NCBI RefSeq assembly: GCF_008728515.1
Contig: NC_044981.1
Coordinates: 93,776,426 to 93,840,425 of the forward strand
Direction: 5' to 3'
DNA: 64,000 bases
DNA from: Papio anubis
Taxonomy: Eukaryota; Chordata; Mammalia; Primates; Cercopithecidae
Part shown: positions 1 to 12,729 of the stretch, piece after piece
How the letters are laid out: each line of letters starts with the position of its first letter
Position numbering within the stretch: position 1 is the first letter of the stretch
Notes under the pieces: generated by a model
What the model was told of the DNA's origin: nothing
Databases searched by the model: none
Seen by the model: the letters and a program-made list of their open reading frames with translations, nothing else
Program-made: the position numbers and the translations under genes

Positions 1-53
1 CACCTCGGCCTTCCAAAGTGCTGAAATTACAGACGTGAGCCATCATGCCTGCC
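1..53 (-). mobile_element. Alu 5' head, cut by the window edge
   Basis: The first 53 bases are the reverse complement of an Alu left-arm head (CTCGGCC, then CAAAGTGCTG, then GTGAGCC). The rest of the element lies outside the window. Several changes from consensus (for example GAAATTACAGACG) suggest an AluS or older copy. Confidence 0.85.
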
Positions 54-2699
54 TATTGGTAGCTTTTAATCTTTATCTTCTAGCAAAGTGATATTGTTTA
101 GGTACAAATTGAATTCTTTTTTAAAATGTACTTTGCTTTCTGATAGAAAATTACTGAAGAAAGTAAAAGACTCTCAATTTGTGATAGTGAGTTATCTATT
201 CCTGTCATCTGAAAATTTTACATGTGAACTTTGCCATCCTTTAGTAGCATCTAATCCTAACAATCATTACCATTTAGTTCTTGTTTATTCTGACATGGCA
301 GTACTTTGGTTAAGTGGGCAACCCTACATGTAGAATAAAAACCGATTATTTGCTTGCTATAGACCTTTTTCTTTCTGACAATTGGATACATTATAAAACA
401 ACAGCAAGGTCAATTAATAGCATAATCTAACAGTCAATTCACTGATATTTTTACCCGTGCCTGGCCAAGACCTCAAATCAGAATATCAGTGTCATATTTG
501 AATACTGTAATGTTTCAGAAAAGAAAAAAAATTCTAAAAACCAACAGCATTCCATTGAAAGGCATTTTCTGTAGTGCTTTGATACGTAACTGACTGAAGC
601 TCAGCATGCAAGACATTAATCTCAACCTTCATGTAATATACCACTGATGCTCCAGGAAAATAAAATTATAAGACTTTCATGTTATTCCAAACAGATTGAG
701 AAATGTGCCAAGAGGAATTATACCTTAAAATCTTCTATTTTGTTTTCCGTAATAGGGGCAAGAGGAGAGAAATATTGTATGTTTGGCTATAAAATCATAA
801 TGAATATTTATTCAGCACATTTTTCTTTTAGAAATTGTATGCGAATTAAACTAGTAAAATGTTTCATTTTCCCACATCATATTGCATGGTAGTCGGGTTG
901 CGTGTGTGTGCGTTTGTGTGTGTGTCTTTGCATGCACTGTCATAACCTATCTGGCCAAGCGTGAACTGTCTCCAAAGATTAAGTGCACCTATTTTGAACT
1001 GGAGGCTGCACGCCATAATTTTTAGCTAACCCGTTTCCTTCTTAGTGAAAACAGAAATAAAAATATATTGTGCACACTTCATTGCTAGAGCCTTTGACCT
1101 CAGCTGCCTGTCTAGCTGAGACTGTGATGAATGCTTTGTGTCCCTTCATTTTTAATTGCTCATAAATTGTTATCCCACGAAACACAAAACTAGCCTTGTC
1201 CTCATTTTAGTTGAGGTTGGAGGTCAGCCTAACAGTAATACAATTAAGGAGTGTCTTTGTGTGGGGGTGTGGGAGTGAGGAGGGCACTAGGGTTGCAGAA
1301 GAGGAGTAAAGAAATGTAGTAGTCCTTTCTAAGGAAAACACAAAGAAAATTCCTACTTTTGAGCGAAAACATCACACATAGAGTAAATCATGCTTGTTTG
1401 ACAATTGTGTCCAAAGTGCTTTGAAGGGCATTTCTGGACAGCAACAAAGGAAGTGAATTATATTTTATGTCTGTGCTCAAGCAAAAATGTGTTTTTGTGA
1501 TTCATGATGTAGAGGATAAATTAATTCTGTGAAAAAGAAGTCTGGTTTCAGAAGTAGCATCTAAGCCCAGGTTGTTTTCAAAAGAGACAGTGAATGTGAA
1601 TCTAACGGCAGAAGTTAGCCTTCAGCTTTGTGCCACTCTTTCATCACCCAGACAGCAGCTCATGGCGACTTCTCCAGCACACATCTGATTCCAGTGCACT
1701 GTGGATCTCTTCTGTGGGTTTTGCAGAGTCAGTCATTGTTTTCAATTATACTTCCTCTATTGCTCAGCAACTAAGGTATGACCTTAAACAATCATGTTTT
1801 CAAATATCAATGGAGCTAAAGCTTTGAATTTCTTTTCTCATTTGTGAAGACTGTCAAAAACAGAGATGATTATGCACTTTCTTTATTCTGCCTAAAATAG
1901 TGTTTAAAGCTCAGCCAGTGGCCTATTGACTGATTTTATTGTTTTGATTAAACCAAACCAGAAGCAGCATGGTCTAAATGGAAGCAGAATTGAACTTATA
2001 GTGAGACCACGCCTTTCCTTTTTTCCAGCCATTCTTCTGATTTTCTTTCATTTCAGACAAATGGTTTGAATTCCACGGATTACAGACTTCTGTTTTCAAA
2101 ATGAAAACATACTTTCAGTATTTATCTTACAAAAATATAGGCAAGGGAAAATTATATATCTGTTACAACTTTCTTCATCAAAATATACATGTAAAATACA
2201 TTTTCGCCATTGCAATGTTTCTCATTCTCGTCTTAATCACTGTTTGCTTGTTTTATTATGTTTCACACTACCTTTTGAGCCTTTTGTCAAACTTGGTCAA
2301 ATTCTGAATAACTAAATGGTATTCCCAGCATTAACTTCCCCATTCATTACTAACTGAGTCTTTTCAGTTAGTTGACTATTCTCCCAATAGAATGTATACT
2401 TCTCTCTGGGGTAGCTTTGGCAAAATAGAAAATAGATTAACTATAGACCACTCACTAATGCACCAATTTGATCACATTAATCTCCTCCTATGTATCTTTC
2501 TGGGACAGTTCTTATGTCTCAAGTACTGTTTAGGTACTGAGAGTAGAATCATGAACAAAAAAGAAAAAAAATCTGTCCTTAAGAGAGATGATATTCTATT
2601 AATTTGACAAGTTCAGTTAAATCATGATGTCTAAACATATAAGCAAAAGTATAATATAATGCAAGCAGAGTCAACAGGAATGGGATAATAAAATAGCTA
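54..2699. other. Unique AT-rich DNA, no gene seen
   Basis: No recognisable repeat or exon is seen apart from a short, impure TG-rich tract at about 899-927. Reading frames here are under 85 codons and lack any family resemblance. Confidence 0.6.
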
Positions 2700-2830
2700 G
2701 ATTACAAATCAGGAACTTAGAACTAGAGACCTGTTCTGCTATTCCCTAGCTTTGGGATGTTAACCGAACCTTTGGACCCCATATTTCTTATTTGTAAAAT
2801 GAAGGAGTTTGGGGCCTATTCCAATTCTAA
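2700..2830 (+). repeat. MIR SINE fragment
   Basis: The order of weak matches follows the MIR core: an 'aacttagaactagagacc' segment, then a region like 'tgctattccctagcttTgGGa', then 'ttatttgtaaaatgaagg', which matches the MIR 'catctgtaaaatggg' signature. It is old and diverged, with no intact ends. Confidence 0.55.
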
Positions 2831-2887
2831 AATTATGGAAAATTGTGGGGTTGTCTATATAAGGGAGAAATCATCCCTCACCCCTCA

Positions 2888-2914
2888 ATGCGAGAGAGAG
2901 AGAGAGAGACAGAG
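2888..2914. repeat. (GA)n microsatellite
   Basis: A run of alternating GA of about 20 bases, extended by GACAGAGACA. It is too short to suggest more than ordinary slippage. Confidence 0.8.
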
Positions 2915-3853
2915 ACATACAATTATCTCATATTTTCAGATTAAGTATATTCCTAGCTTTTGGCTGGAAATTTTTGCCAGAAAATTTCAGAGCTTTTAAA
3001 GCCTAGAGACAGAAAAACAATATTATTTTTCTTTGTTTACTTTCAGCTTACCCTGAAAGTAAGCTAATTGCAATAGCAAATGATTCTGGTACTTGGTTTC
3101 CTGGATGTTGACAATGTTGGCACTTTGTCACAAGAAGGAGGGCAGAGCTAACTGGTTCATAAGGTTCCCAGTGGTCCGAATAGCAGAAAAATCTGTTAGA
3201 CTCATGATGAGCACGTTGTTGGCTGAATTCAGCAGCACACGAGTCTAAAACTGATCATCTGTGCCCTCACCAGTAACTGCTACTTGACTGTAATAAGAAC
3301 CACTACATGCTACCGAAAATGATAATAATGATTTCTAGCCATAAGAGAGAAGAAAGTTTTATTTTTAAAACATTTCATAAATCCTCCAATCTGAAAAAAA
3401 ATCACATTGAACTGTTAAATATTAGATATAAAAATTAAAGGTGTATCAAAGTTTGCCTAATACATCATGCATTTAATGGAAATTATAATTTGTATGTAAA
3501 CATTTCAAAGTATTAGACATTAATTAAAGAGCATATTTTATATGGCATTTCAGTCTCAAAAAATGACTCAAGATAATATTTAAATTCAGATTAAAATATC
3601 TTTCTAGTTTTTACTGGAATATATAACATTTTCTCTTATCTGAACAAAACAATTCCTAGTTGGGAAGTTTCTAATAGGTATAATAGGGTTTTTCTAGTTT
3701 GTAACTTTTCCAAAGGCCGTAAGAATTAGAATCACACAGCAGCATACCTACATTTTCAAATGAATAATGAAATCAAGATAGAATGAGCATTCATCACCAT
3801 CTTATAAGTGACTGTTTTTCTTTTTTAAAAAATCATTATTGATTATCTCCTCA
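2915..3853. other. Unique AT-rich DNA
   Basis: I see nothing recognisable here. The region is AT-rich with no repeat signature and no reading frame of note. Confidence 0.5.
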
Positions 3854-3985
3854 CTATAATGCATACTCCTTGAGAGCAAGGGATTTTGTCCACTTCTTCA
3901 TTCCCACTGCTGTATCTCCAGGGCCTGGAGCAGTGACTAGTGCACAGTAGGTGTTCAATAAACATTTATTAAATGAATTAATATT
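3854..3985 (+). repeat. L2 LINE 3' end
   Basis: This matches the L2 tail in order: a CACTGCTGTATCTCCAG segment, then GCCTGGAGCAGTG, then GCACAGTAGGTGTTCAATAA followed by ATTTATTAAATGAAT. That order (a 'used-in-the-past-tense' L2 tail with a degenerate TGAATGAAT end) is characteristic of the LINE-2 3' UTR. It is a short, inactive fragment. Confidence 0.85.
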
Positions 3986-5892
3986 GTTATTACTTCCTGA
4001 GGCATAAACAAGAAAACTAAACTTCTGTAAATTAGTGCCCAGATCCAATACATTCTAATCCTAACTTTCTTAAAATGTCACTTGCTAGTTCCTTCTTTGA
4101 CTGTCATATCCCTACAAAGCCAGGAAAAAAAACCCCAAAAATTAGCTTTGTTGATTTCTGTCTCAGAGTATTTGTTTAGTATCTAGTTTGGCATGGCAAT
4201 AAATGTAGTTCAAGTTTGATTTTTTAATTCCTAATACCATCAATACCTTTGCTTCAGCCTAGTGGTTGTTTTTTTACTCATTCTATCAAGGAATGTGCAG
4301 GATCCAAAATTATAAATTCCTCATTAAATTGAATAAACGTATTCCCTTTGAGGTTGGATTTTATAATATTGCCTGCATGTGGTATTTGTAAAATGTGTAT
4401 GACTTTGTCATCTCCCAGAATTTATTTATATTACTATTTAAACCTTGAAAGTAGTTTCAAAAACCACTTGGCTTACAAATTTTGTTGTATTGTTCTGGGA
4501 TATTTATATTTGAGCAAAATAGTATACCATTGGAAGACTCCATATTTATATCACTATTCAGAGCAGAAAGTTTAGGATCATGCATTAAAATTGGGTATTC
4601 AGACAAGGCAAACTAATAAAAGCTGTATGAAAACATGTGAACATGGCATTTTTGAAGACATAATTCAAGCGACTTTTTTTTCTAGTTGATTATGGTAATT
4701 CAAATGAGTGCCTAATATTTAACACTAAACAAACTACAAAGTACAATTGAAAATTAGGGTGTATTTCATTTGTCACTTTGGAGTACCTACCTCATACTGG
4801 TAATTTCATTAAAAGGCATTGGTAGCTGAAGACATCTGCATGGTTAGAACACTGTGGTAATTCAATACTCACTTTCATTTGTCCTGGGTTTACTAACAAG
4901 AAAAATAATATGATGCTATACATCAAACAAATGTTTCACATATGTTGATAATAGTATCACCATATCATTAGTTTCTTACCCAAATAAAAATAATCGTATT
5001 AATTTAGGACCTATGAGAACCCTGTGAAAATGCTGTTTTGTGTGAGCTGGTGCTTTGAACAACTTTTTGCTAAAAATGTTTCTTACCCTAAATATACTAA
5101 AAGTTGTGTGTCTTACTCATAACTATCTAGAGCTCTATAGTTGCTATACTGCTTTTGGCCAACGAGCTGGCTCAGAGTGACCTCTTCTGTCTTCCATATT
5201 TATATACTTAAAACTTTCTGACTTATAGAAGGCTCCCAGTGTGTATCCCAATGCCTCTCATAGTTACCAAGGGCTAAAGGTGTGCATAAAACAATAATGT
5301 GGATTTTGTTAAGGGAATATTTAAACCAGTTGGCTAAATTTCACATTGCAGCAATTTTAATCAATGCTACTAACTAATAACTGCAGCCTTAAAATTCAGC
5401 GACACTCAAAATTTCCACAAAACTTTCCTAGTGAATGAGGAAATGAAATGTGTATTCCTGGGAACAGTGGAACAGTTGAAGCAGCACACACAATCAAAAC
5501 AATTATTTGACATGCCTCAATTTATCTGAAACAGAGATGTGAATGTTTGCATGCTACTCCTATAACATATACCTTTAACATATAACTAAAAACTCCCAAT
5601 AAACTTCATACTTCCGGGAGAAGGTCCATTTGTCCATTTTCTTCTGTTAGCTTTTCACATTTCCAACACCCTATCCACTCAATGGCATAGACATAATCCA
5701 GTTTTAGGTGAATATTTAGAGGTTAACATAATGATAAATAACAACTAAAGTTTATTGGTTTTGCTGAGAGTCATTCAGAACCCAACTGGTATTTCATTCC
5801 CCTGTCAGCTTAGAAATACATAAAAGATTAGTCGTATTCTATTATCAGATTTCTTTGGGAGCTAGCCAAAGTTCAACTCATCTGAATGATTA
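3986..5892. other. Unique AT-rich DNA
   Basis: No repeat or exon is recognised. The segment around 5330-5560 is unique with mixed composition, but I have no positive evidence for function. Confidence 0.5.
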
Positions 5893-6014
5893 GACGTCTC
5901 CTTCCTTCCTTCCCTCTTCTCCTCCTTCCTTCTTTGCCTTTCTTCCTTTTTTCCCTTCCTCCCTTCTTCCTTTCTTCCTCCCTCCCTTCTTCTCTCTTTC
6001 TCTCTCTCTCTCTG
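5893..6014. repeat. Polypyrimidine tract, TTCC/CTTC with a (CT)n end
   Basis: About 120 bases are almost entirely C and T on the plus strand: impure TTCC units, then TTTCTTCC/CCTCC units, then a (TC)n run ending near 6014. The complementary strand gives a spurious Lys/Glu/Arg-rich reading frame. Such tracts can form triplex (H-DNA) in supercoiled DNA, but nothing here shows that it does. Confidence 0.9.
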
Positions 6015-9000
6015 AGAAAAAACATAGCTAAAAAGTAACCAAGAAGTCATCAAAGGGAAATCTAAGTCCGCCCAGGAAAACTCAGAGGTGAGCAAAACTG
6101 GAAGGTGTTCTTTGTGTGACCATCAATCTTCTCCAATCTCTTTCCCATGGAAAGGATGAATTAAGATGACCTCTTTGGAATACCACTATTTTCTCTCTAT
6201 CAAAGTTTGTACCTAGTCTCAATCACTTTACATGCACAAAGGTACAAAGTGTCTACAAAAAAATAAATAAATAAATAACCAGTGCCCTGGGGTTGTTCAT
6301 CCTATGTTACAGAAATGCAGAGCTTCAGTTTTTTTTGATATTCTTCATTTCTCAGCCCCTATACAATGGATGTCACTAATGTCACCTTTCAGTAAGATAG
6401 CCATGGCCAGCAGAAGGCCTGGAAATGCCAATTGTAATTAACTTTCTTTTCAAATATGTTTGACAGTTTCATGCTGAGAAGTGCTTCTTACCTTTTGAAC
6501 TTTCAGATTGCTTGGCTGAGCAAAATGCGTATCATTTTCTTTTAAAATTACCTTACAAAGAGCTATGTACTATGATATTCTTGCACACGTCAGCCATTTA
6601 TTAGAGATTTAGATTTTTAAGCAGATTATCCTTGTTCCAAATGAGAGACCTTGCTTTTGTCTGAAGCATGGGCTATGTTCAGGTGTATAGCAGAGCACCA
6701 GGACAAGGACACTCATATATTCATAAATGTCAAAGACAATGACCCTTCCTCATGGGCTGATCATCCCAGCTGCTCTATAAGGTAATATTCCCAAGACCTG
6801 TAGAAGCCAGAACCATGCTCTCTGGCAGTAGCTAAAGATAGGAAAGAAATGCTCCTTGGGTCCAGTTTCCTACAATATGGTTATTCATCATTTTTTAAAT
6901 GACATCAAAAATCAATAAAAATGGAAAAGCTCTATAAATGCATCTTTTCTTAATTGAGAGGCTTAACCTGACTTTTGCAGTAAGAATAATATACCTTACT
7001 GTGACCTACTTAAAAAATGTAAAAAGTCACTTTATGGCTGCTTTTTTCAGTCTTTCATTTGGCCTTCCTACTCTTTTTTTCATAGCAAGAGTACTCATGA
7101 CAAAAAAAAAAAGGTATAGATTCTCACCAGCATTTTGATCAAGGAGAAAGGCTTCATACTTCAATAGTGCACGTAATGGAATTGGTCAGATTTGAAGCAT
7201 GGGAGCACATTTTATCTTGGATCTTTAATTTTTTACAGTTCAGCTGACAGAAATTTAACTAAAATGTTGGTTATATGACCAGTTAGTGAACTCTCCGAAA
7301 TAACATTTGCCTTAATTTTGCTGTAGATTGTCAGAAAAGGGTGTGAAGTAAGCACATTTTATTAATCCTTTGGTTAATTAGAAATTATTCAAAAAAAAAG
7401 TCTGTAACACTGATTTCCCCGGTAAAGATACAAATATATCAATTACTTATAATTTTAAATCATATTGAAAACTCAGAGAATTATTTGTTTTAAAAAAAAA
7501 CTCAAAGGATATATTTTTAAGGTAGCTTTTCCAGTCATCAAGACAATTGAAGAGACAGGTCACTGAGGTTCACACTGCCCTAGAAGATGGCGATATAATG
7601 TTTCCTCCAAAAATATTAAAATGGGAATAAAAGCCTCATTCTCTATCCTCTTCAAGTAGAAAAAGCTATAACTAGCCTATAGTATTATCAATTTCAACAT
7701 GATTTTGGAATTTTAAAAGTCTTTTTGTCCAAATTCCAAGTAAAAATACAGTTCAGTTTCCTGTAAATATACTATTTGGTGTTCTGTTAAGCTTACTCTT
7801 AACAAGTCCTCTGAAGATCAGGATTAAATGGTTTTCAGCCATATATATTTTTTTTAATTTGGAGGAACCTTAAAAACATTTGTTGCTTCAGTGTTAGACA
7901 TCAAACCAAAGCAGTCAAATTGAAGAAGCTCTGCAGATGTCTATTATCAGTTTAAGAAAATGAGTCTTGAGTGTTTGAGAGGTTCAACTGGAAGTCTCTT
8001 TCCATGGGGTAATGATACTTTGATTTTCTTAAGACTACATAGTTCTCATTATTAGGACTGACTGCCTGTTTCATAGAATATGTCTCCAAGTCAACAGGTA
8101 AAAATCATTTCTTCATCAGCCCTGTCTCTTTACTACACACTTTTGGATAGCCAATGGATAGAGTTGATAAAAGAACCTCTCCCTGGTCTTTTAAGTAGGA
8201 AAATTATGTGAGTAAAGCATTGCTTAAGAAATTAAGTATAATATTGACCAATTTTTCTGAAATCCCCCTCCAAATTTATTTGGATTGTTAGCTTATGCCC
8301 CATTTATTGTGCTCTAAGCATGCATTTTCTAAGGCAATAAAATGAATTGTTCAAAAGCAGTTCCAGGATTGAATATGACTTAAAAGAGGCAAGTTAGAAA
8401 AGAGCAAAGTAGCCAGGAGACTTGAAGTGGCAAGCAAAATGTTTTGGCAGCTGTGATAAAAGTAAATGTCATTGCCCTAACCCTAAGTAAAGAAAAGGAC
8501 AACATTTTGGTGATAAAATGTAAAAGAACTTGGTTTCTAAATACAGTTAAAATGTGGCTCATATTTAACTTCAGTTTTCAAGAGATTCTAATGGTGTGCT
8601 AAACAGCGGAGTTTTAGTAATAAATCTATGTGGGGGCTACCCTAAAAAGCTCTAAAAAGTTTCTAATTAATTCTGGTGCTTTAAGAACCAGGCACATATG
8701 TCTCTACCATGTATCGAAAACCAAATTATCAAAAATGCTCGCCTACTTTGCAAAATCATCTCAGTGCAAAGAAGCTTACGTATATAATCTATGTCCATGT
8801 GTTTCCTAGTTCACTTCCTTTTCCAATTTACATTCCACTTTGTTAGCTCACCAAGCACCTTTTAACTTGGCACACAGAAACCCAGGTGTGATCGATCTTA
8901 GAAGACATTCCTGTGTATATAAGAAAATGACTTTGGAAGTACATAGAGGGGGACTACTTGCACCTGTTACATCTAATTTTAGAGACAAATGGGAGGAGAA

Positions 9001-9687
9001 AAACCATAAAACTCATAATGTCCAGGTTCTGCCAAATCCTGAGAAACTGCTTCAATATAAGAAATTGTTCAAAAACATCATAGGATGAAAAACAAATAGT
9101 CAAAGATTGTTTTACAGGTAAAATATGTGATCTAAATTGCGAAGACATATACACACCCAAAATAACCATGATTATGTATTTCATATGTGTATACTTTAAT
9201 AATTTTGAAAATAAGATTTATAGAATCACCATATATATAGGTAGGTTTTCTTGACTCTTAGTTGGATTTAAACACACATAGGATTGAAGCAGTCCGTTAT
9301 GTTTTTATTTTTAATAATGAAGTACTATTTTTCATATACTGATAAAACAGAAAATACTTTAACTATTCCTTCCCCTTTTCTCTGTTGAATTACTGTCACT
9401 GTTACATAATTGTTACATAGAGTGTCACATGGAAATCAATAGGGTTTGGCATAAAAACAAGTAAAAGTTTACTGCTTTTCAATGTTTGTTAATGCAAGTC
9501 CATAATGCTAAATGTTAAAGTTGGTAGAAGAAACTATCTGTATCTTGTTCCTGTTACTTTTTTTTTCTGAACAAATACATCAGCCAAGCTGGAAACAATC
9601 ATTTATTTAAGTATGAGTCAACTATGCTTTCTTAGAAAAAGAAGGAGGAGGAAAACGAGGATGAGAACGCAGTACAAGTTATAGGCA
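6015..9687. other. Unique AT-rich DNA
   Basis: Apart from a short (AAAT)n run at about 6260-6280, I see no repeat and no coding signal over 3.6 kb. Confidence 0.5.
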
Positions 9688-10054
9688 AATATTGCTACTT
9701 CTTTTTTTTTTTTTTTTTTTTTTTTGGAGACAGAGGTTTTGCTCTATTTGCCCAGAGCTGGAGTGCGTAGTCTTGATCTCGGCTCACTGCAAGCTCCCCC
9801 TCTGCCTTCTGGGTTCACGCCATTCTCCTGCCTCAGCCTCCCCAGTAGCTGGGACTACAGGCGCCTGCCACCACGCCAGGCTAACTTTTTTTTTTTTTTT
9901 TTTTTTTTGGTATTTTTACTAGAGACAGGGTTTCACCGTGTTAGCCAGGATGGTCTCGACCTCCCTGACGCCCAGCCGATCTGCCCACCTCGGCCTCCCA
10001 AAGTGCTGGGATTACAGGCATGAGCCACCGCGCCTGGCCAATATTGCTACTTCT
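9688..10054 (-). mobile_element. AluY-like SINE, full length, with 15-bp TSDs
   Basis: A poly-T stretch from 9703 is followed by the reverse complement of a complete Alu, ending with the head GAGCCACCGCGCCTGGCC at 10039. The 15-base direct repeat AATATTGCTACTTCT flanks it at 9688-9702 and 10040-10054 without mismatch, which defines the insertion exactly. GCAAGCTCC, TTCACGCCATTCTCC and TTAGCCAGGATGG are AluY-type. The mid-element T tract is expanded to 23 T at 9886-9908. Spurious reading frames run through it on the plus strand. Confidence 0.95.
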
Positions 10055-11565
10055 AAAATGACTGTAGAGCTAAATATATGAGATGGAAGGTCAGACGGTA
10101 CAAATGCCAAGTGGTACTCCATTCTATATTCAGCAAAAACATATTGTGTACCTATATGTGAAAGACATCATGTAGGGTAAACATCTATGATCAATTCCTT
10201 TTAGCATCTGGGCTATGACTCATTTTTAAGTAAAAAGTAAACTTTATCATTTTTAAGGAAAAGATGTTTTATATTCCATCCATTTTTAAGTTTGGCCTTC
10301 AGCAAGTTTATAGCTTGGAGCTCATAGCTAAACTCCTTAACTAGACTTTTGAACTACACACAACACTTTGTTCCATGATGTCGAGTCTTTTATTCTTATG
10401 TTTAAGATTTCTTTATCTATATATTTTTTATGATCTTTATTTTTTTAGAGAAAATTTTACTACAGAATCTTTTCTTTGCCTTTTGCTAATTTGTACTCAT
10501 CAATTGTTTAATGCCTAGAACCAAGCTGCTATAACCCAGATGGGGTATCCCCAAGCCTGTCTTTGCTCAAAGTCTACCTAGGCATTCTCACACCAAAAAG
10601 AATGGGAAGAAGAGAGACCTGGACCTGAAGGCAGATAATAGAATCTGTATCATGTCCTTAACAGAGGCCTTTGGATGCAGCATCACAAATGTGACATGGA
10701 AAAGGAAATATTTCTGAAAAGAGCCTCAACAGAAAAATTTAAATAGGTATTATTTGAAGTCAAGTGTAAGATGAAAATTCAAATAGATTATCTGATTCCT
10801 ACACTGGGGATGTCATCTAAAGTTCTACTGCAGTACCCCACTTGTAAGTGCCCCCAAATCCTTCATGCAACTAGTATAGAACAGGGAACGTGATGAGGCT
10901 CCTCACCCCATCAGGTCCCTTCTTAGGACAAGGGAACCTGTTTATCAGGTCCCCAGGATTAGAGAAAGAAGTGGAGAACAATATCATGGGACTGTTTGAA
11001 GCTCTATATCAATCATAACTTATTTAATCGTTTTACACCCTATGAGACATGGACTAAGCCAAATCATCTCTTGATTCTTCTTTCATAGCTCTTCCAGAAC
11101 CTTCTCCTTTCATCTCTCAGGTGTCCTAGATACCCCAAAGCTCCTAGTCTGGCACATTTTTCAGTCATGTCTTTGTTACCTTACCCACCACAGACTGGAA
11201 TATGTTTCATTCTCACCTGGAACATGTTTCATACTCACCTGTTTCTCTTCATGCTCCCACATTTTTTCCAAACTCTTGCTAACTCCAACCAAAGATATGT
11301 TTCATCCAAATTAATTCCTCAAAACGCCACTTTTATACAGTCTAAAAAAGGTATTACCGATGCTTTTACTGGGGAGGGGCTGAAGCAAGTTCACTGAGTC
11401 CCCCTGGATTACAGAGAACCAATATCAGCTCCTACTGCCACTCTACTCTCTCCTCCACCAAAACCCAGCACGATTCTCTTGTTTCTTGAGTATTGAGCTG
11501 TCATTTGTGAAATCATCTTGGCTTCTACAAAACTATGCTTGCACCTGCTCTCCATGGGTTTAGAA
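10055..11565. other. Mostly unique DNA with a possible L2 trace
   Basis: A weak L2 3'-like stretch in reverse orientation (about 10090-10200, around 'gtgtacctatatgtg') may be present. The rest shows no recognisable feature. Confidence 0.35.
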
Positions 11566-12271
11566 CAATGTTGTCCAACAGAAATATTATGCAAGCCAAA
11601 AATGCAAACCCGATAAGTCATTTTAAAGTCTCTAGTAGTCACATTTTTTTAAATTTAAAGATAAATGTATTACCTTGCTAAGGCTGCCACAACAAAATAC
11701 CACAGGCTAGGTAGCTTGAGCAACAAAAATGTATTTTCTCACAGTTCTAAAGCCTGCAACTCCAAGATCAAGGTGCTGCAGATAGATTCCTCTGAGCCCT
11801 TTCTCCCTGGCTTGTGGATGGCCACCTTTTTGCTGTGTCCTCTCATGGCCTTTTCTCTATGCACATGCAACCCTGACATCTCTTCTTCTTTCTATAGAGA
11901 CACCAGTCCTATTGGATTAGGGCCCACCCAAATGACCTCATTTAACTTTATCTCCTTAAATGCCATATCTCCAAATACAGTCACACTGGGAATTAGGTAT
12001 TCAGTATATGATTTTTGAGGGGGACATAATTCAGTCCATAATAACTGGTAAAATTAATTTTTAGAATGTGTTTCATTTAATTGAATATATCTAAAATAGT
12101 ATCATTTCAACATATAACCTTTAACGTTTTTGTATAACATGCTATTTTTATACTGCATCTTTAAAATCTGGTGTGTATTTTATGCTTACACTGCATCTTA
12201 ATTTGGACTAGCCACTTTTTCAAATACTCTGTAGCCACATATAGTAGTGACTACCATATTGGACAGCACAG
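11566..12271. mobile_element. hAT-like non-autonomous DNA transposon, split by an MLT1 LTR
   Basis: The left end contains GTTGTCCAACAGAAATATTA and the right end CTACCATATTGGACAGCACA. These read as imperfect terminal inverted repeats around a TTGGACAGC / GTTGTCCAA core. The inner parts (GTAGTCACATTTTTTTAAA; TTCAACATATAACC; GACTAGCCAC) belong to a widespread old mammalian DNA transposon that I cannot name with certainty. A degenerate 8-bp TSD is possible (GTTTAGAA / GTATATCA). An MLT1 LTR sits inside it, so the transposon is the older of the two. Confidence 0.6.
11666..12044 (-). mobile_element. MLT1-type MaLR solo LTR
   Basis: This reads as the reverse complement of an MLT1/MST-class LTR. In order it has CTAAGGCTGCCACAACAAAA, TACCACAGGCTAGGTAGCTT, TTTTCTCACAGTTCT, CCAAGATCAAGGTGC, ATTAGGGCCCACCCAAATGA, CCAAATACAGTCACACTGGG and GGGGACATAATTCAGTCC. 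No internal retroviral sequence is present, so it is a solo LTR. The MaLR family is non-autonomous and long extinct. Confidence 0.85.
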
Positions 12272-12729
12272 GTATATCAAGACCAGAGATATTATTCCAG
12301 ATGACCCCTCTCTAAGCTGCAACTTAAACCTCATCCCCATTTGCTCAGGCTGCAATTTTTGCCCATATAAAATGAGTTTAGTTACAATATATTGCCAAGA
12401 GTAAGGGTGGATTTTCCCACTGCACCTATCAATTCTTCTTTTCATACAAAGTGGCACACATCTAGAAGGCTTTGTGGAGATGAGTCAAGATAAGGAAACT
12501 AACAACTTAATTTGACAACGGAGGTTAGATCAGAGAGTAGGAAGCAATAGTTAAGAAACAATTTCAATGTTCTGGGTAGAGGGAAGGAAAACGACGTGAA
12601 CTACATTTAAAAGGAAGGTGGTAACTGAGTACTGATTAGATGTGGGGAATAAAGATAAAAGTCAAAATGATTTCATGATTTTAAAAGATGATTTAAAAGA
12701 AAATGACTGTGGGCAATTCTCAAGACCTA
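12272..12729. other. Unique DNA
   Basis: No repeat or exon is recognised. Short reading frames on both strands have no family resemblance. Confidence 0.5.

Noticed and set aside
5862..6095. Lys/Glu/Arg-rich minus-strand frame of 77 codons
   Set aside because: Antisense of a polypyrimidine tract. Low complexity explains it.
8470..8490. CCCTAACCCTAA, telomere-like
   Set aside because: Only two units. Too short for an interstitial telomeric sequence.
9692..10023. Plus-strand open frames ending in Alu-type peptide (LPSSWDYRRLPPR)
   Set aside because: Well-known Alu-derived frames. The same peptide pattern appears in the other minus-strand Alus near 34387 and 57941.
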